Assembly: GCA_011524425.1 (NCBI GenBank)
Contig: WTKI01000269.1
Location: forward strand, 1 to 6,325
DNA length: 6,325 nucleotides
Direction: 5' to 3'
Source: Altererythrobacter sp.
GTDB lineage: Bacteria; Pseudomonadota; Alphaproteobacteria; Sphingomonadales; Sphingomonadaceae
The notes under the pieces are model-generated. The model was not told the origin of the DNA. It searched no databases and was given only the letters and a program-made list of their open reading frames with translations. Shown here piece by piece: positions 1-5,497 of the stretch (the first letter of the stretch is position 1; each line of letters opens with the position of its first letter). Both the position numbers and the translations under genes were made by a program.

Positions 1-38
1 GCCTTAGCTGCACGAATGGCATTGTCCGTTAGAGGCAT
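1..38 (-). CDS. Tyrosine-family phage/island integrase, N-terminal fragment (runs off window)
   Basis: Only the first 12 codons plus two bases lie in the window. Read on the minus strand from ATG at 38-36 they give MPLTDNAIRAAK. This matches the conserved opening (M-x-L-T-D-x-x-I-R-x-A-K) of P4-type tyrosine recombinases, which start with the DUF4102 arm-DNA-binding domain. A purine-rich ribosome binding site (GAGAAAGG) lies about 6 bases before the ATG. The gene starts 185 bp downstream of the 3' end of tRNA-Leu and runs in the same direction, as expected for an integrase whose attachment site is the tRNA 3' end. Family members are about 400 residues, with a catalytic R...HxxR...Y domain that would lie outside the window. 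The call rests on a short motif plus context, so a different protein is possible, but the combination is hard to explain otherwise. Confidence 0.72.
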   Translation of the reverse strand, partial: MPLTDNAIRAAK

Positions 39-128
39 TGGGGGCCTTTCTCGTCAAAATCGGCATAAAATGCCCTGTATTTGCTTGAGAAGCCCCCACA
101 GCGGCCCCCAAGAGCCCCCAGCTGTGGG
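39..128. repeat. GCCCCCA heptamer cluster between tRNA-Leu and the integrase start
   Basis: The heptamer GCCCCCA occurs on the plus strand at 92-98, 104-110 and 114-120, with starts 12 and 10 bp apart, close to one helical turn. An inverted copy lies at 45-39 on the minus strand, directly before the integrase ATG. The copies at 103-111 and 46-38 share nine bases (GGCCCCCAA). A further copy at 260-266 is inside the tRNA variable arm and may be chance. Short repeats between the tRNA core site and the int gene are where arm-type integrase binding sites usually lie, so that is the proposed role. It is inference; the repeats themselves are seen directly. Confidence 0.5.
95..128. repeat. 8-bp inverted repeat enclosing two of the heptamers
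   Basis: CCCACAGC at 95-102 is repeated as GCTGTGGG at 121-128, with an 18-base interval. No T-run follows on either strand, so it is not a convincing intrinsic terminator. It overlaps the GCCCCCA cluster and may belong to the same protein-binding region. Confidence 0.45.
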
Positions 129-153
129 CGAACTTTGACGAACGCCGGCGGCC

Positions 154-175
154 AAAAACTGCCCAGTATTGGCAG
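154..175 (-). terminator. Probable intrinsic terminator of tRNA-Leu
   Basis: On the minus strand, about 50 bases after the tRNA 3' end, CTGCC (175-171) pairs with GGCAG (163-159) around a 7-base loop and is followed at once by TTTTT (158-154). The stem has only five pairs, but the following T-run and the position just after the tRNA make a terminator likely. It would also separate tRNA transcription from the integrase gene further down. Confidence 0.5.
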
Positions 176-223
176 ATTTCCGCGGTTTCTTCAACCGTCA
201 GCGAATTGTGATGAATGTGTAAA

Positions 224-310
<87 letters not shown>

Positions 311-357
311 ACAGGATGCTGCGACCAAGCGTCGATCAGCAAACAAGCGAGGCGCGC

Positions 358-386
358 GGTTAGCGCTCGCAATAGCAGTTTGTCAA
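358..386 (-). promoter_or_regulatory. Candidate sigma70-type promoter for tRNA-Leu
   Basis: On the minus strand a perfect TTGACA (386-381) is separated by 17 bases from CTAACC (363-358). The -10 is poor, but the -35 is consensus and the spacing ideal. Transcription would start near 350, leaving a leader of about 40 bases before the mature tRNA. Confidence 0.5.
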
Positions 387-504
387 ACACATTGTGTGTG
401 TTGAGCAGACCTTGCATCCATCTCTGCATCACCAGCGCTTGCAGTGCGGCCCATCATGCGGCAAGGCGCTGGGCGGTAACGGACTTCAAACAGGCCTGTA
501 AATC

Positions 505-1458
505 ATGTCGACGCCTTCTTCGCTCAACGAAAAGCTGGTCACTGTCTTTGGCGGCAGCGGCTTCCTTGGAACCTATGTCGCACAAGCTTTGCTGGAACGC
601 GGTGCCCGGTTGCGCATCGCGAGCCGTAACCCGGAAAAGAGTTTTGGGTTGAAGCCACTCGCAAACCTGGGCCAGCTCCAGTTCGCCCGCTGCGATATTG
701 GCAATGAAGCGAGCGTTGCTGCCGCATTGGAAGGGGCAGACGCGGTCATAAATCTGGTTGGAATTTTTAACGGCAATACACGCAATATCATGGGTGATGC
801 GCCAGGCGTGATCGCAAGACTCGCAAAGAAACAAGGCGCAAGCGCGTTGGTGCATGTGAGCGCCATCGGAGCAGATGCGCAATCACCTACAGCCTATGCA
901 AGCGCAAAGGCCCTGGGCGAAGCGAATGTCCAAAAAGCCTTCCCTAAAGCCACTATCATCCGTCCTTCGATTATCTTTGGTAAGGATGACAACTTCCTCA
1001 ATATGTTCGGTCAGATGATAAGCATGGCGCCCGCCTTGCCTGTGTTCGGGCCGGAGGCGCCCATGCAATTGGTGTTTGCAGACGATGTCGCAGAAGCGAT
1101 CGTATGTGCTGCTGAAAGCCCCAAGAAGCATGGTGGGAAGACGTTTGAGCTGGGCGGGCCGGAGGTCCTCACCATGATGGAAATCAACCAGCGCATTGCC
1201 GAGGCGCAGGGCCGCTCTCCGATTTTTATACCCATGCCGGACACAGCGTCAGCGATTTTTGCTGCGCTACCTCTTACACCGATGAGCACCGATCAGTGGA
1301 CGCTGCTCAAGGGAGGAAATACTGCATCCCCGGATATGCCCGGTTTCAAGCAACTCGGGATCGAGCCTAAGCCCTTAGGACTTTTCCTCGACAAGTGGAT
1401 GGTGCGTTATCGCAAGCAAGGCAGGTTCGGCGCGATGGCGGAAAAGCAGCCGAACTAG
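505..1458 (+). CDS. NDUFA9-like atypical short-chain dehydrogenase / NAD(P)-binding epimerase-fold protein
   Basis: This 317-residue soluble protein has a Rossmann fold. The dinucleotide-binding loop GGSGFLG is at residues 16-22. NLVGIFN (83-89) marks the fourth strand. Ser119 and a Tyr131-x-x-x-Lys135 pair sit where extended SDR enzymes keep their catalytic residues, and RPSIIFG (153-159) follows. Strand motifs and length match the bacterial 'complex I NDUFA9 subunit family' group. In mitochondria the homologue binds NADPH as an accessory subunit at the complex I arm junction; in bacteria its substrate and partners are mostly undefined, and no nuo genes are nearby. The ATG start is 13 codons before the Rossmann loop, with only a weak AGG upstream. 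Its stop TAG (1456-1458) overlaps the stop of the convergent nfeD gene in the shared CTAG. The family call is firm; an enzymatic rather than structural role is undecided. Confidence 0.88.
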   Translation: MSTPSSLNEKLVTVFGGSGFLGTYVAQALLERGARLRIASRNPEKSFGLKPLANLGQLQFARCDIGNEASVAAALEGADAVINLVGIFNGNTRNIMGDAPGVIARLAKKQGASALVHVSAIGADAQSPTAYASAKALGEANVQKAFPKATIIRPSIIFGKDDNFLNMFGQMISMAPALPVFGPEAPMQLVFADDVAEAIVCAAESPKKHGGKTFELGGPEVLTMMEINQRIAEAQGRSPIFIPMPDTASAIFAALPLTPMSTDQWTLLKGGNTASPDMPGFKQLGIEPKPLGLFLDKWMVRYRKQGRFGAMAEKQPN

Positions 1459-1961
1459 GCTTCGCTCGCTGATCCATCGGTTGCATTCGGCGTCTCTTTT
1501 GCCTCGCCTTCGATCAAATTGACCGGTTCGACTATCAACACGGCCCCTTCGCTTCCGATAATGCGCACGCGCGCGCCCGCTTCCATGTCAGGACCGCGCG
1601 CAAGCCACTCGCTGTCGCCATGCTTGATCCGACCTGTTCCGCCATCGAAGGTGGAAGCGACAACAGCTGTCTCCCCTACCAAGCGGCCTCCACGCTGATT
1701 GAGCAGAGGATCAGAGCTCTCGATCGGGGAATCGCGCAAGAACCTCTTAGCGCTAAATGCTGCGATGAGCGAAAGGGAGACAAACACGATAATCTGAATG
1801 GGCAAGCCTAAACCGATGCTTAAAGTCAGCAAGCCAGTCGCAATCGCCGCGAGCGCAAGCCAGATCAGGTATACGCCAGGAACCAGCATCTCCAGCGAGC
1901 CAAGAACCAGGCCCAAAGTGATCCATAGCCAGTGGGCTTCGAAAGTGCCAAACTGGTCCAT
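1455..1961 (-). CDS. NfeD family membrane protein (short, YbbJ-like)
   Basis: The 168-residue protein has an N-terminal membrane region of two to three helices (about 11-32, 33-49 and 54-71). A short linker leads to a soluble C-terminal OB-fold domain (about 92-148), with the family pattern of RLVGETAVV, TGRIKHGDSEWLA and aGxxVRI. It lacks the ClpP-like protease domain of long NfeD proteins, so it belongs to the short YbbJ/NfeD1b-type class. The last 20 residues are polar and probably disordered. Its ATG shares one base with the TGA of the upstream SPFH gene (TGATG at 1961), so the two are almost certainly cotranscribed and translationally coupled. NfeD OB domains are thought to bind the SPFH partner and help place it in membrane microdomains. 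Confidence in the family is high. Confidence 0.92.
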   Translation of the reverse strand: MDQFGTFEAHWLWITLGLVLGSLEMLVPGVYLIWLALAAIATGLLTLSIGLGLPIQIIVFVSLSLIAAFSAKRFLRDSPIESSDPLLNQRGGRLVGETAVVASTFDGGTGRIKHGDSEWLARGPDMEAGARVRIIGSEGAVLIVEPVNLIEGEAKETPNATDGSASEA

Positions 1962-2956
1962 CAGCTATCCCCGGAGCGTGGAACGCTTGTGCGGGCCCGT
2001 GATGACGGCAACGGCTGCCCGGAACGGCCGCCGGTCGTTACATCGCCTTCCGAGGGCTGGATCGCATCACGCACCAGCTCCCCAATACCGCCCAAAGAGC
2101 CGATCAGATTGGTCGCTTCAACCGGGAACAGGATGGTCTTGGCATTAGGACTTTCCGCAAACTTGCCGACAGCCTTGGTGTATTCTTGAGCCACGAAATA
2201 ATTGATTGCCTGGCTGCCAGAGGCAGCAATCGCGTCAGATACCATTTGCGTCGCTTTCGCTTCTGCTTCGGCGGCTCGCTCGCGCGCTTCTGCATCACGG
2301 AAGGCGGCTTCTCGTTTGCCCTCTGCTTCCAGAATTGCCGATTGCTTCGAACCCTCTGAACGCAGGATCGCGCTGGTTTTATCGCCTTCTGCTTCGAGGA
2401 TTTCAGCGCGCTTCAAGCGCTCTGCTTTCATTTGGCGCGCCATCGCTTCGGAAATGTCATGCGGCGGACGGATGTCTTTGATTTCAACGCGCGTGATCTT
2501 CACACCCCAAGGCGAGGTTGCGTGATCCACCACGGCCAGCAGCCGCGCATTGATCTCGTCGCGTTTGGACAATGTCTCGTCCAAGTCCATAGAGCCCATC
2601 ACTGTGCGCAGGTTCGTGGTAGTGAGCGCCATGATCGCAGCATATAGGTTGGCGACTTCATAGGCTGCCTTGCCAGCATCCAGCACTTGGAAAAACACCA
2701 CAGCATCCACGCCGACCATCGCGTTGTCTTTCGTGATGATCTCCTGGCCCGGAATATCGAGGACTTGCTCCATCATATTCACTTTCTGGCCGATCCGATC
2801 GATGAAAGGGACGATGATATGCAAGCCGGGCTGCGCAGCGACTGTAAAGCGACCGAGGCGTTCAATGGTATAGACAAAGCCTTGCTTGACCACGCGCACT
2901 GCCATCAACAGGAACACGATCAGCAGAAACACCAGAGCAATCAGCACGAATTCCAT
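1961..2956 (-). CDS. SPFH/band 7 (stomatin-like, QmcA-type) membrane protein
   Basis: The 331-residue protein starts with one transmembrane helix (about 3-20), followed by the SPFH/PHB domain (about 21-180). Stomatin signatures include [39 protein letters not shown] and the DIRPP segment near 161-165. An Ala/Glu-rich coiled coil (about 168-240) contains three near-identical 11-residue units with glycines at 191, 202 and 213. A conserved segment around [12 protein letters not shown] and a polar tail end it. Such proteins form membrane-bound oligomeric cages or microdomains and often act with FtsH-type proteases. Its neighbour nfeD overlaps by one base, the same pairing as E. coli qmcA-ybbJ. 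A purine-rich ribosome binding site (AGGGGGAGAG) precedes the ATG. Nothing is truncated. The family is certain; the exact subgroup is less so. Confidence 0.94.
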   Translation of the reverse strand: MEFVLIALVFLLIVFLLMAVRVVKQGFVYTIERLGRFTVAAQPGLHIIVPFIDRIGQKVNMMEQVLDIPGQEIITKDNAMVGVDAVVFFQVLDAGKAAYEVANLYAAIMALTTTNLRTVMGSMDLDETLSKRDEINARLLAVVDHATSPWGVKITRVEIKDIRPPHDISEAMARQMKAERLKRAEILEAEGDKTSAILRSEGSKQSAILEAEGKREAAFRDAEARERAAEAEAKATQMVSDAIAASGSQAINYFVAQEYTKAVGKFAESPNAKTILFPVEATNLIGSLGGIGELVRDAIQPSEGDVTTGGRSGQPLPSSRARTSVPRSGDS

Positions 2957-2990
2957 CAGGATTCTCTCCCCCTAAAAGACCAATTTCGCA

Positions 2991-3019
2991 AAGATAACCT
3001 GTGCTTGGCATTACTCCAA
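2991..3019 (-). promoter_or_regulatory. Candidate promoter of the SPFH-nfeD operon
   Basis: On the minus strand TTGGAG (3019-3014) is followed after 17 bases by TATCTT (2996-2991), about 35 bases before the SPFH ATG. The -35 hexamer overlaps the right arm of the 3002-3022 inverted repeat, so a protein bound there would block this promoter. It was judged by eye only. Confidence 0.4.
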
Positions 3020-3022
3020 GCA
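3002..3022. promoter_or_regulatory. Perfect 7-bp dyad in the divergent spacer (candidate operator)
   Basis: TGCTTGG (3002-3008) is repeated inverted as CCAAGCA (3016-3022) across a 7-base interval. It lies between the divergent SPFH and ferritin-like genes and overlaps the candidate minus-strand -35. No T-run follows on either strand, so a terminator is unlikely; an operator for a dimeric regulator fits better. Confidence 0.35.
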
Positions 3023-3057
3023 AAACCGGATTCGCCAATGCGGCGCCATACTCAGCT

Positions 3058-3085
3058 TTGTGAAAGGTCGGGGCTGCGATAGTCT
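3058..3085 (+). promoter_or_regulatory. Weak candidate promoter for the ferritin-like/GtrA pair
   Basis: TTGTGA (3058-3063) and TAGTCT (3080-3085) are 16 bases apart, and the start codon is 23 bases further on. Both hexamers are only moderate matches. An alternative -35 (TTGGCA, 3005-3010) inside the dyad has no good partner. Confidence 0.22.
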
Positions 3086-3108
3086 GCCTCGCTTCAGGAG
3101 ACTCGCCT

Positions 3109-3813
3109 ATGCTGAGCTGGTATCGTCGTCGCTATCTTGATCTGCTAGCTTCGATCTACATTTACAACGAACATCGCGGCTACACTGCGCTCGATCGAGT
3201 GCTGGAAGCCGTACGCGCCCGCTGCGCACCAGATGATCCTCTTATCGGCTTGATTGAAAAGCACCGGGCAGATGAGCGCAAGCACTACGTGATGTTCAAG
3301 CGTTGGTTCGAATTGCAAGGCAAGCGGCCGATGCAGCTCGACCGCACTTTCGGTCATATCGACCGCTTCATAGAGATCATGTTTGGCACCCCAATCGATG
3401 CGCTTGACACAGATCAGGTCATTGCGCGCGATGAGCTGTTTGAACGGCTGTGCCGGGTCATTTCTCTGACCGAGCAGCGCGGCTTCAAGCAAGTGGAGAT
3501 CCTGCTTGCGAACAGCCATGTGCGCTCTGATGCAACGCTGGTGCGGATTTTCGAAGTGATCCATCGCGACGAGCCCAGCCACTGGGCTCCTTATGATCAA
3601 TGGCTGCAAGACAACGCCAAGCGCGATTCCAAATGGTGGGAGCGCATGATCGATGGCTTCATCCACTCTGAGTTGTTGTTCCTGAAACTGCCGGTGCTGT
3701 TTCTCAATCCGTTTGTAAAACGGCGAACAGATTGGGCCGACGATGGCGAGATAGATCCAGATCGATATGCAGAGCGGTTACAACCAGTTAGTGCCAAGGC
3801 TTTGCCTGCGTGA
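3109..3813 (+). CDS. Ferritin-like di-iron domain protein
   Basis: The 234-residue, mainly helical protein carries a complete ferritin-type carboxylate set in two halves: Glu21 (YNEHRGY) with Glu56-x-x-His59 (DERKH), then Glu122 (TEQRGF) with Glu155-x-x-His158 (DEPSH). The spacing of 35 and 33 residues between paired glutamates is what a four-helix di-iron bundle requires, so an oxidase, hydroxylase or iron-storage-like chemistry is possible. The substrate cannot be read from the sequence. There is no signal peptide. A hydrophobic stretch near 188-200 (ELLFLKLPVLFLNPF) may seat the protein on the membrane. The start is supported by AGGAG at 3096-3100, eight bases upstream. Its end overlaps the GtrA start by four bases (GTGA), so the two are coupled. 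I know of such proteins in sphingomonads only as uncharacterised. Confidence 0.83.
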   Translation: MLSWYRRRYLDLLASIYIYNEHRGYTALDRVLEAVRARCAPDDPLIGLIEKHRADERKHYVMFKRWFELQGKRPMQLDRTFGHIDRFIEIMFGTPIDALDTDQVIARDELFERLCRVISLTEQRGFKQVEILLANSHVRSDATLVRIFEVIHRDEPSHWAPYDQWLQDNAKRDSKWWERMIDGFIHSELLFLKLPVLFLNPFVKRRTDWADDGEIDPDRYAERLQPVSAKALPA

Positions 3814-4256
3814 CAGACCCCCAGCCGCAGGAGGAACTTCCAAAAGGCAGTCTCATATCGCGGCTGCTGCGCATTCGTGTGGGCTGGATGCTGGTCCGTA
3901 ATACGGTTGTAAGCGCAGGGGTATTTGTGATCGGTCTGGGTGTTCTCTGGCTGTTGGTCGAGCGGGCCGGGATGGACGAAGTACCCGCTTCTGGCATTGG
4001 CTTTGCTATCGCCACGACGCTTCATTATGCGTTAGGTCGCAGTTGGATTTTCCGCGGAACTGACCGTGGGCTGGCTAGCGGCTTTGCGCTGTTCTTGCTG
4101 AACGGTGGCATCGGCCTAGGGTTAACAATGGCGCTCATGGCCGCGCTGCTTGCGGCCACTCCGATCCACTATCTAGTGGCTCGGATTTTGGTGTCCGTAA
4201 TTGCAGGTCTGGCAGTTTTCGTGCTGAACGCTGTGTGGAATTTCCGCCGTGTCTGA
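3810..4256 (+). CDS. GtrA family four-helix membrane protein
   Basis: The 148-residue protein has a polar N-terminus and four predicted transmembrane helices (about 31-51, 58-78, 89-113 and 121-142). The GtrA signature occurs twice, as the half-repeats YALGRSWIF (73-81) and LNAVWNFRR (139-147), each at the end of a helix pair. GtrA proteins are proposed to flip undecaprenyl-phosphate-linked sugars or to help assemble cell-surface polysaccharide. No glycosyltransferase is present here. The start is a GTG at 3810 inside the end of the ferritin-like gene (GTGA), implying translational coupling. A later in-frame ATG (residue 27) would trim the polar N-terminus but keep all four helices. The stop lies directly against the stop of the convergent HxlR gene, with no spacer or terminator. 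Confidence 0.85.
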   Translation: MTDPQPQEELPKGSLISRLLRIRVGWMLVRNTVVSAGVFVIGLGVLWLLVERAGMDEVPASGIGFAIATTLHYALGRSWIFRGTDRGLASGFALFLLNGGIGLGLTMALMAALLAATPIHYLVARILVSVIAGLAVFVLNAVWNFRRV

Positions 4257-4808
4257 TTAGCTTGCGGCTTTGCGCATATCAGCCAGATCCACGACATCGC
4301 CGGGTCTGTTGCAGCATGTGTCCACTTCAGCGACCGATCCGTCTGCGCGTTTGCCCACATTTTCGCGTTTCACGAGCCATAAATCCTTATGCGTCAGGAT
4401 GCGGCCATCATGCGCAAGGATGGAGACTGGGCCAATCGGCAACCGATCCGCTTCATCGACAAGGACGGGATCTTCTGAAAACTCCGCTCCGTATTTTTGG
4501 CCCCATTGGCGCAATGCAAGCATGGCGGGGAGCAAATCAAAGCCCTTTTCCGTCAAACGGTATTCGATCTTACGGCGGTCATCCGCGCACGGCTCGCGTT
4601 TGAGAATCCCGTGCTCGACGAGCTTGGCAAGGCGATTGGAAAGGATATTGCGAGCAATTCCAAGCTCGCTCAAATACTCTTCAAAATGATGCAGCCCGTT
4701 GAAACTCGCGCGCAGGATCATGAAGGACCAACGCTCCCCCATAACTTCCAGCGCTTGCGGTAATCCGCATTCAATCAGTTCGCGTAGAGGTTCCCGAATA
4801 TCGCCCAT
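4257..4808 (-). CDS. HxlR-family (DUF24) winged-helix transcriptional regulator with C-terminal extension
   Basis: The first about 108 residues are a typical HxlR domain: Cys14 in CGLPQALEVMGERWSF, the recognition region GIARNILSNRLAKLVEHGIL (50-69), the wing with DDRRKIEYRLTEKG, and the closing helix LALRQWGQKY. HxlR proteins bind DNA as dimers, and several (YodB, HypR, QorR) sense oxidants or electrophiles through a cysteine near the N-terminus, where Cys14 lies. About 75 further residues follow, longer than the usual 105-130-residue family size, with vicinal cysteines at 165-166 (DTCCNR). These could bind metal or form a disulfide, but this is inference. The ATG is preceded by AGGA at 4823-4820. 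The gene is divergent from a small exported protein, with a palindrome between them, so autoregulation or control of that gene is plausible. Confidence 0.9.
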   Translation of the reverse strand: MGDIREPLRELIECGLPQALEVMGERWSFMILRASFNGLHHFEEYLSELGIARNILSNRLAKLVEHGILKREPCADDRRKIEYRLTEKGFDLLPAMLALRQWGQKYGAEFSEDPVLVDEADRLPIGPVSILAHDGRILTHKDLWLVKRENVGKRADGSVAEVDTCCNRPGDVVDLADMRKAAS

Positions 4809-4835
4809 CGTGAAATCAGTCCTTTCCCTGCAACC

Positions 4836-4863
4836 TATTTAGCGTCGAATCCTCGATCTGCAA
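4836..4863 (-). promoter_or_regulatory. Candidate promoter of the HxlR-family regulator
   Basis: TTGCAG (4863-4858) and TAAATA (4841-4836) are 16 bases apart on the minus strand. Transcription would begin near 4829, about 20 bases before the ATG. It was picked by eye and is one of several possibilities in this A+T-richer spacer. Confidence 0.38.
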
Positions 4864-4927
4864 ATCCTGCACTACAGCAGAATCCCTGTTGTCGAAAAAA
4901 TTTCAGTTTCTTGTTGCAACTCACTTT

Positions 4928-4943
4928 CTATCTATGTAGGTAG
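4928..4943. promoter_or_regulatory. Near-perfect 16-bp palindrome, candidate HxlR operator
   Basis: CTATCTA (4928-4934) and TAGGTAG (4937-4943) form an inverted repeat around TG, with a single T/G mismatch of symmetry. It lies in the 240-bp divergent spacer between the HxlR gene and the exported protein. On the plus strand it covers a possible -10 (TATGTA, 4933-4938, 16 bases after TTGTTG at 4911-4916). Dimeric winged-helix regulators bind sites of this size and symmetry, and the adjacent HxlR protein is the natural candidate. No binding evidence is available from sequence alone. Confidence 0.5.
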
Positions 4944-4959
4944 TGATTCGCAACTGGTA

Positions 4960-4987
4960 TTGAATTGAAACCTAATTGGCGTAATTT
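4960..4987 (+). promoter_or_regulatory. Candidate promoter of the small exported protein
   Basis: TTGAAT (4960-4965) and TAATTT (4982-4987) are 16 bases apart, giving a leader of about 55 bases to the ATG at 5049. If this is the true promoter, the 4928-4943 palindrome lies upstream of its -35, a position more typical of activation than of repression. Confidence 0.33.
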
Positions 4988-5048
4988 TGAGCTTTGGCAA
5001 TCGGGCCTGCCTCCTCCTCTCAAGGCCCATCGACGAAAGGAACCCCTG

Positions 5049-5390
5049 ATGACTCTCTCCCTCCCCCGCTCAGGCCGCTTGAGTGTTCTCGCTATGGCGC
5101 TCGCCTATACCATCGTTACCTTCGGAACACTCGTTTCCCCCGCACCGGCGGAAGCCAAATCCGGGCCCTACTACACAGCTGAACTCGCTGAACCAGCAAG
5201 CGACAACCGCGTTGTGGCCAGCGGCGTCGCATGGTCTTGCAAGGGCACGACATGCGTTGCGGGCAAAGGCTCATCACGCCCACTGCGCATCTGTAGAGGT
5301 CTTCAGCGCGAATTTGGCGAAATCGTCAGCTTCACTTCACGTGGTGAAGACATGGCTCAAGAGCGTTTAGCTAAGTGCAACGGCCGCTAA
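5049..5390 (+). CDS. Small exported four-cysteine protein of unknown function (CC_3452-like)
   Basis: The 113-residue product begins with a signal peptide: a basic start (MTLSLPRSGR), a hydrophobic core at about 11-30, and a probable signal peptidase I site after PAPAEA (residue 36). The mature part of about 77 residues has four cysteines (64, 69, 82 and 110), with WSCKGTTC (63-69 region) the most distinctive, so two disulfides in the periplasm are likely. The pattern resembles short, uncharacterised alphaproteobacterial proteins annotated as the CC_3452 family; this was recalled, not searched. The ATG was chosen because it places the signal peptide at the N-terminus and follows AAAGGA at 5037-5042. 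A TTG-started extension back to 4965 would bury the signal and was not used. The gene ends before a strong terminator and is divergent from the HxlR regulator. Confidence 0.75.
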   Translation: MTLSLPRSGRLSVLAMALAYTIVTFGTLVSPAPAEAKSGPYYTAELAEPASDNRVVASGVAWSCKGTTCVAGKGSSRPLRICRGLQREFGEIVSFTSRGEDMAQERLAKCNGR

Positions 5391-5449
5391 GGTCATCTTG
5401 CAACCTAAGTATCTCCATCCGGCATACTCTCCACAGCGGGTGGATCGAG

Positions 5450-5490
5450 AACCCCCGGCGCGCAGTCCCCAACTGCGCCGGGGGTTTTTC
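5450..5490 (+). terminator. Strong intrinsic terminator
   Basis: A long G+C-rich stem is formed by AACCCCCGGCGC (5450-5461) with GCGCCGGGGGTT (5475-5486). The helix is extended by AGT/ACT around a CCCCA loop, with a two-base bulge. TTTTT (5485-5489) follows on the plus strand. It lies 60 bases after the stop of the exported protein and ends that transcript. On the minus strand the T-run is broken (TTCTC), so it would serve the convergent HAD gene less well. Confidence 0.93.
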
Positions 5491-5497
5491 TCATCCG

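Noticed and set aside
93..119. G-quadruplex on the minus strand from three GGGGG runs
   Set aside because: Only three runs are present and no fourth run is suitably placed, so a three-tetrad quadruplex cannot form within the stretch.
387..399. ACACA-TTG-TGTGT palindrome upstream of the tRNA promoter
   Set aside because: The arms are only five bases of low-complexity CA/TG sequence, so chance is a sufficient explanation.
454..882. Minus-strand frame opposite the NDUFA9-like gene
   Set aside because: It is a shadow of a gene with clear Rossmann motifs, and its own translation is Cys/His-rich with no family pattern.
2341..2420. Repeated DNA pattern around TCTGCTTC in the SPFH gene
   Set aside because: It is explained by the 11-residue protein repeats of the coiled coil, not by a DNA-level element.
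2202..2525. Plus-strand frames opposite the SPFH gene, rich in Ser, Ala and Arg
   Set aside because: They mirror the Ala/Glu coiled coil on the other strand; the repeated look comes from the repeated Glu-Ala-Glu-Gly codons.
3145..3666. Long minus-strand frame (173 codons) opposite the ferritin-like gene
   Set aside because: The plus strand holds complete di-iron motifs and a good ribosome binding site. The minus-strand product shows no recognisable domain.
4965..5048. TTG-started N-terminal extension of the exported protein
   Set aside because: It lacks a good ribosome binding site and would place 28 polar residues before the signal peptide. The ATG at 5049 has AAAGGA upstream.
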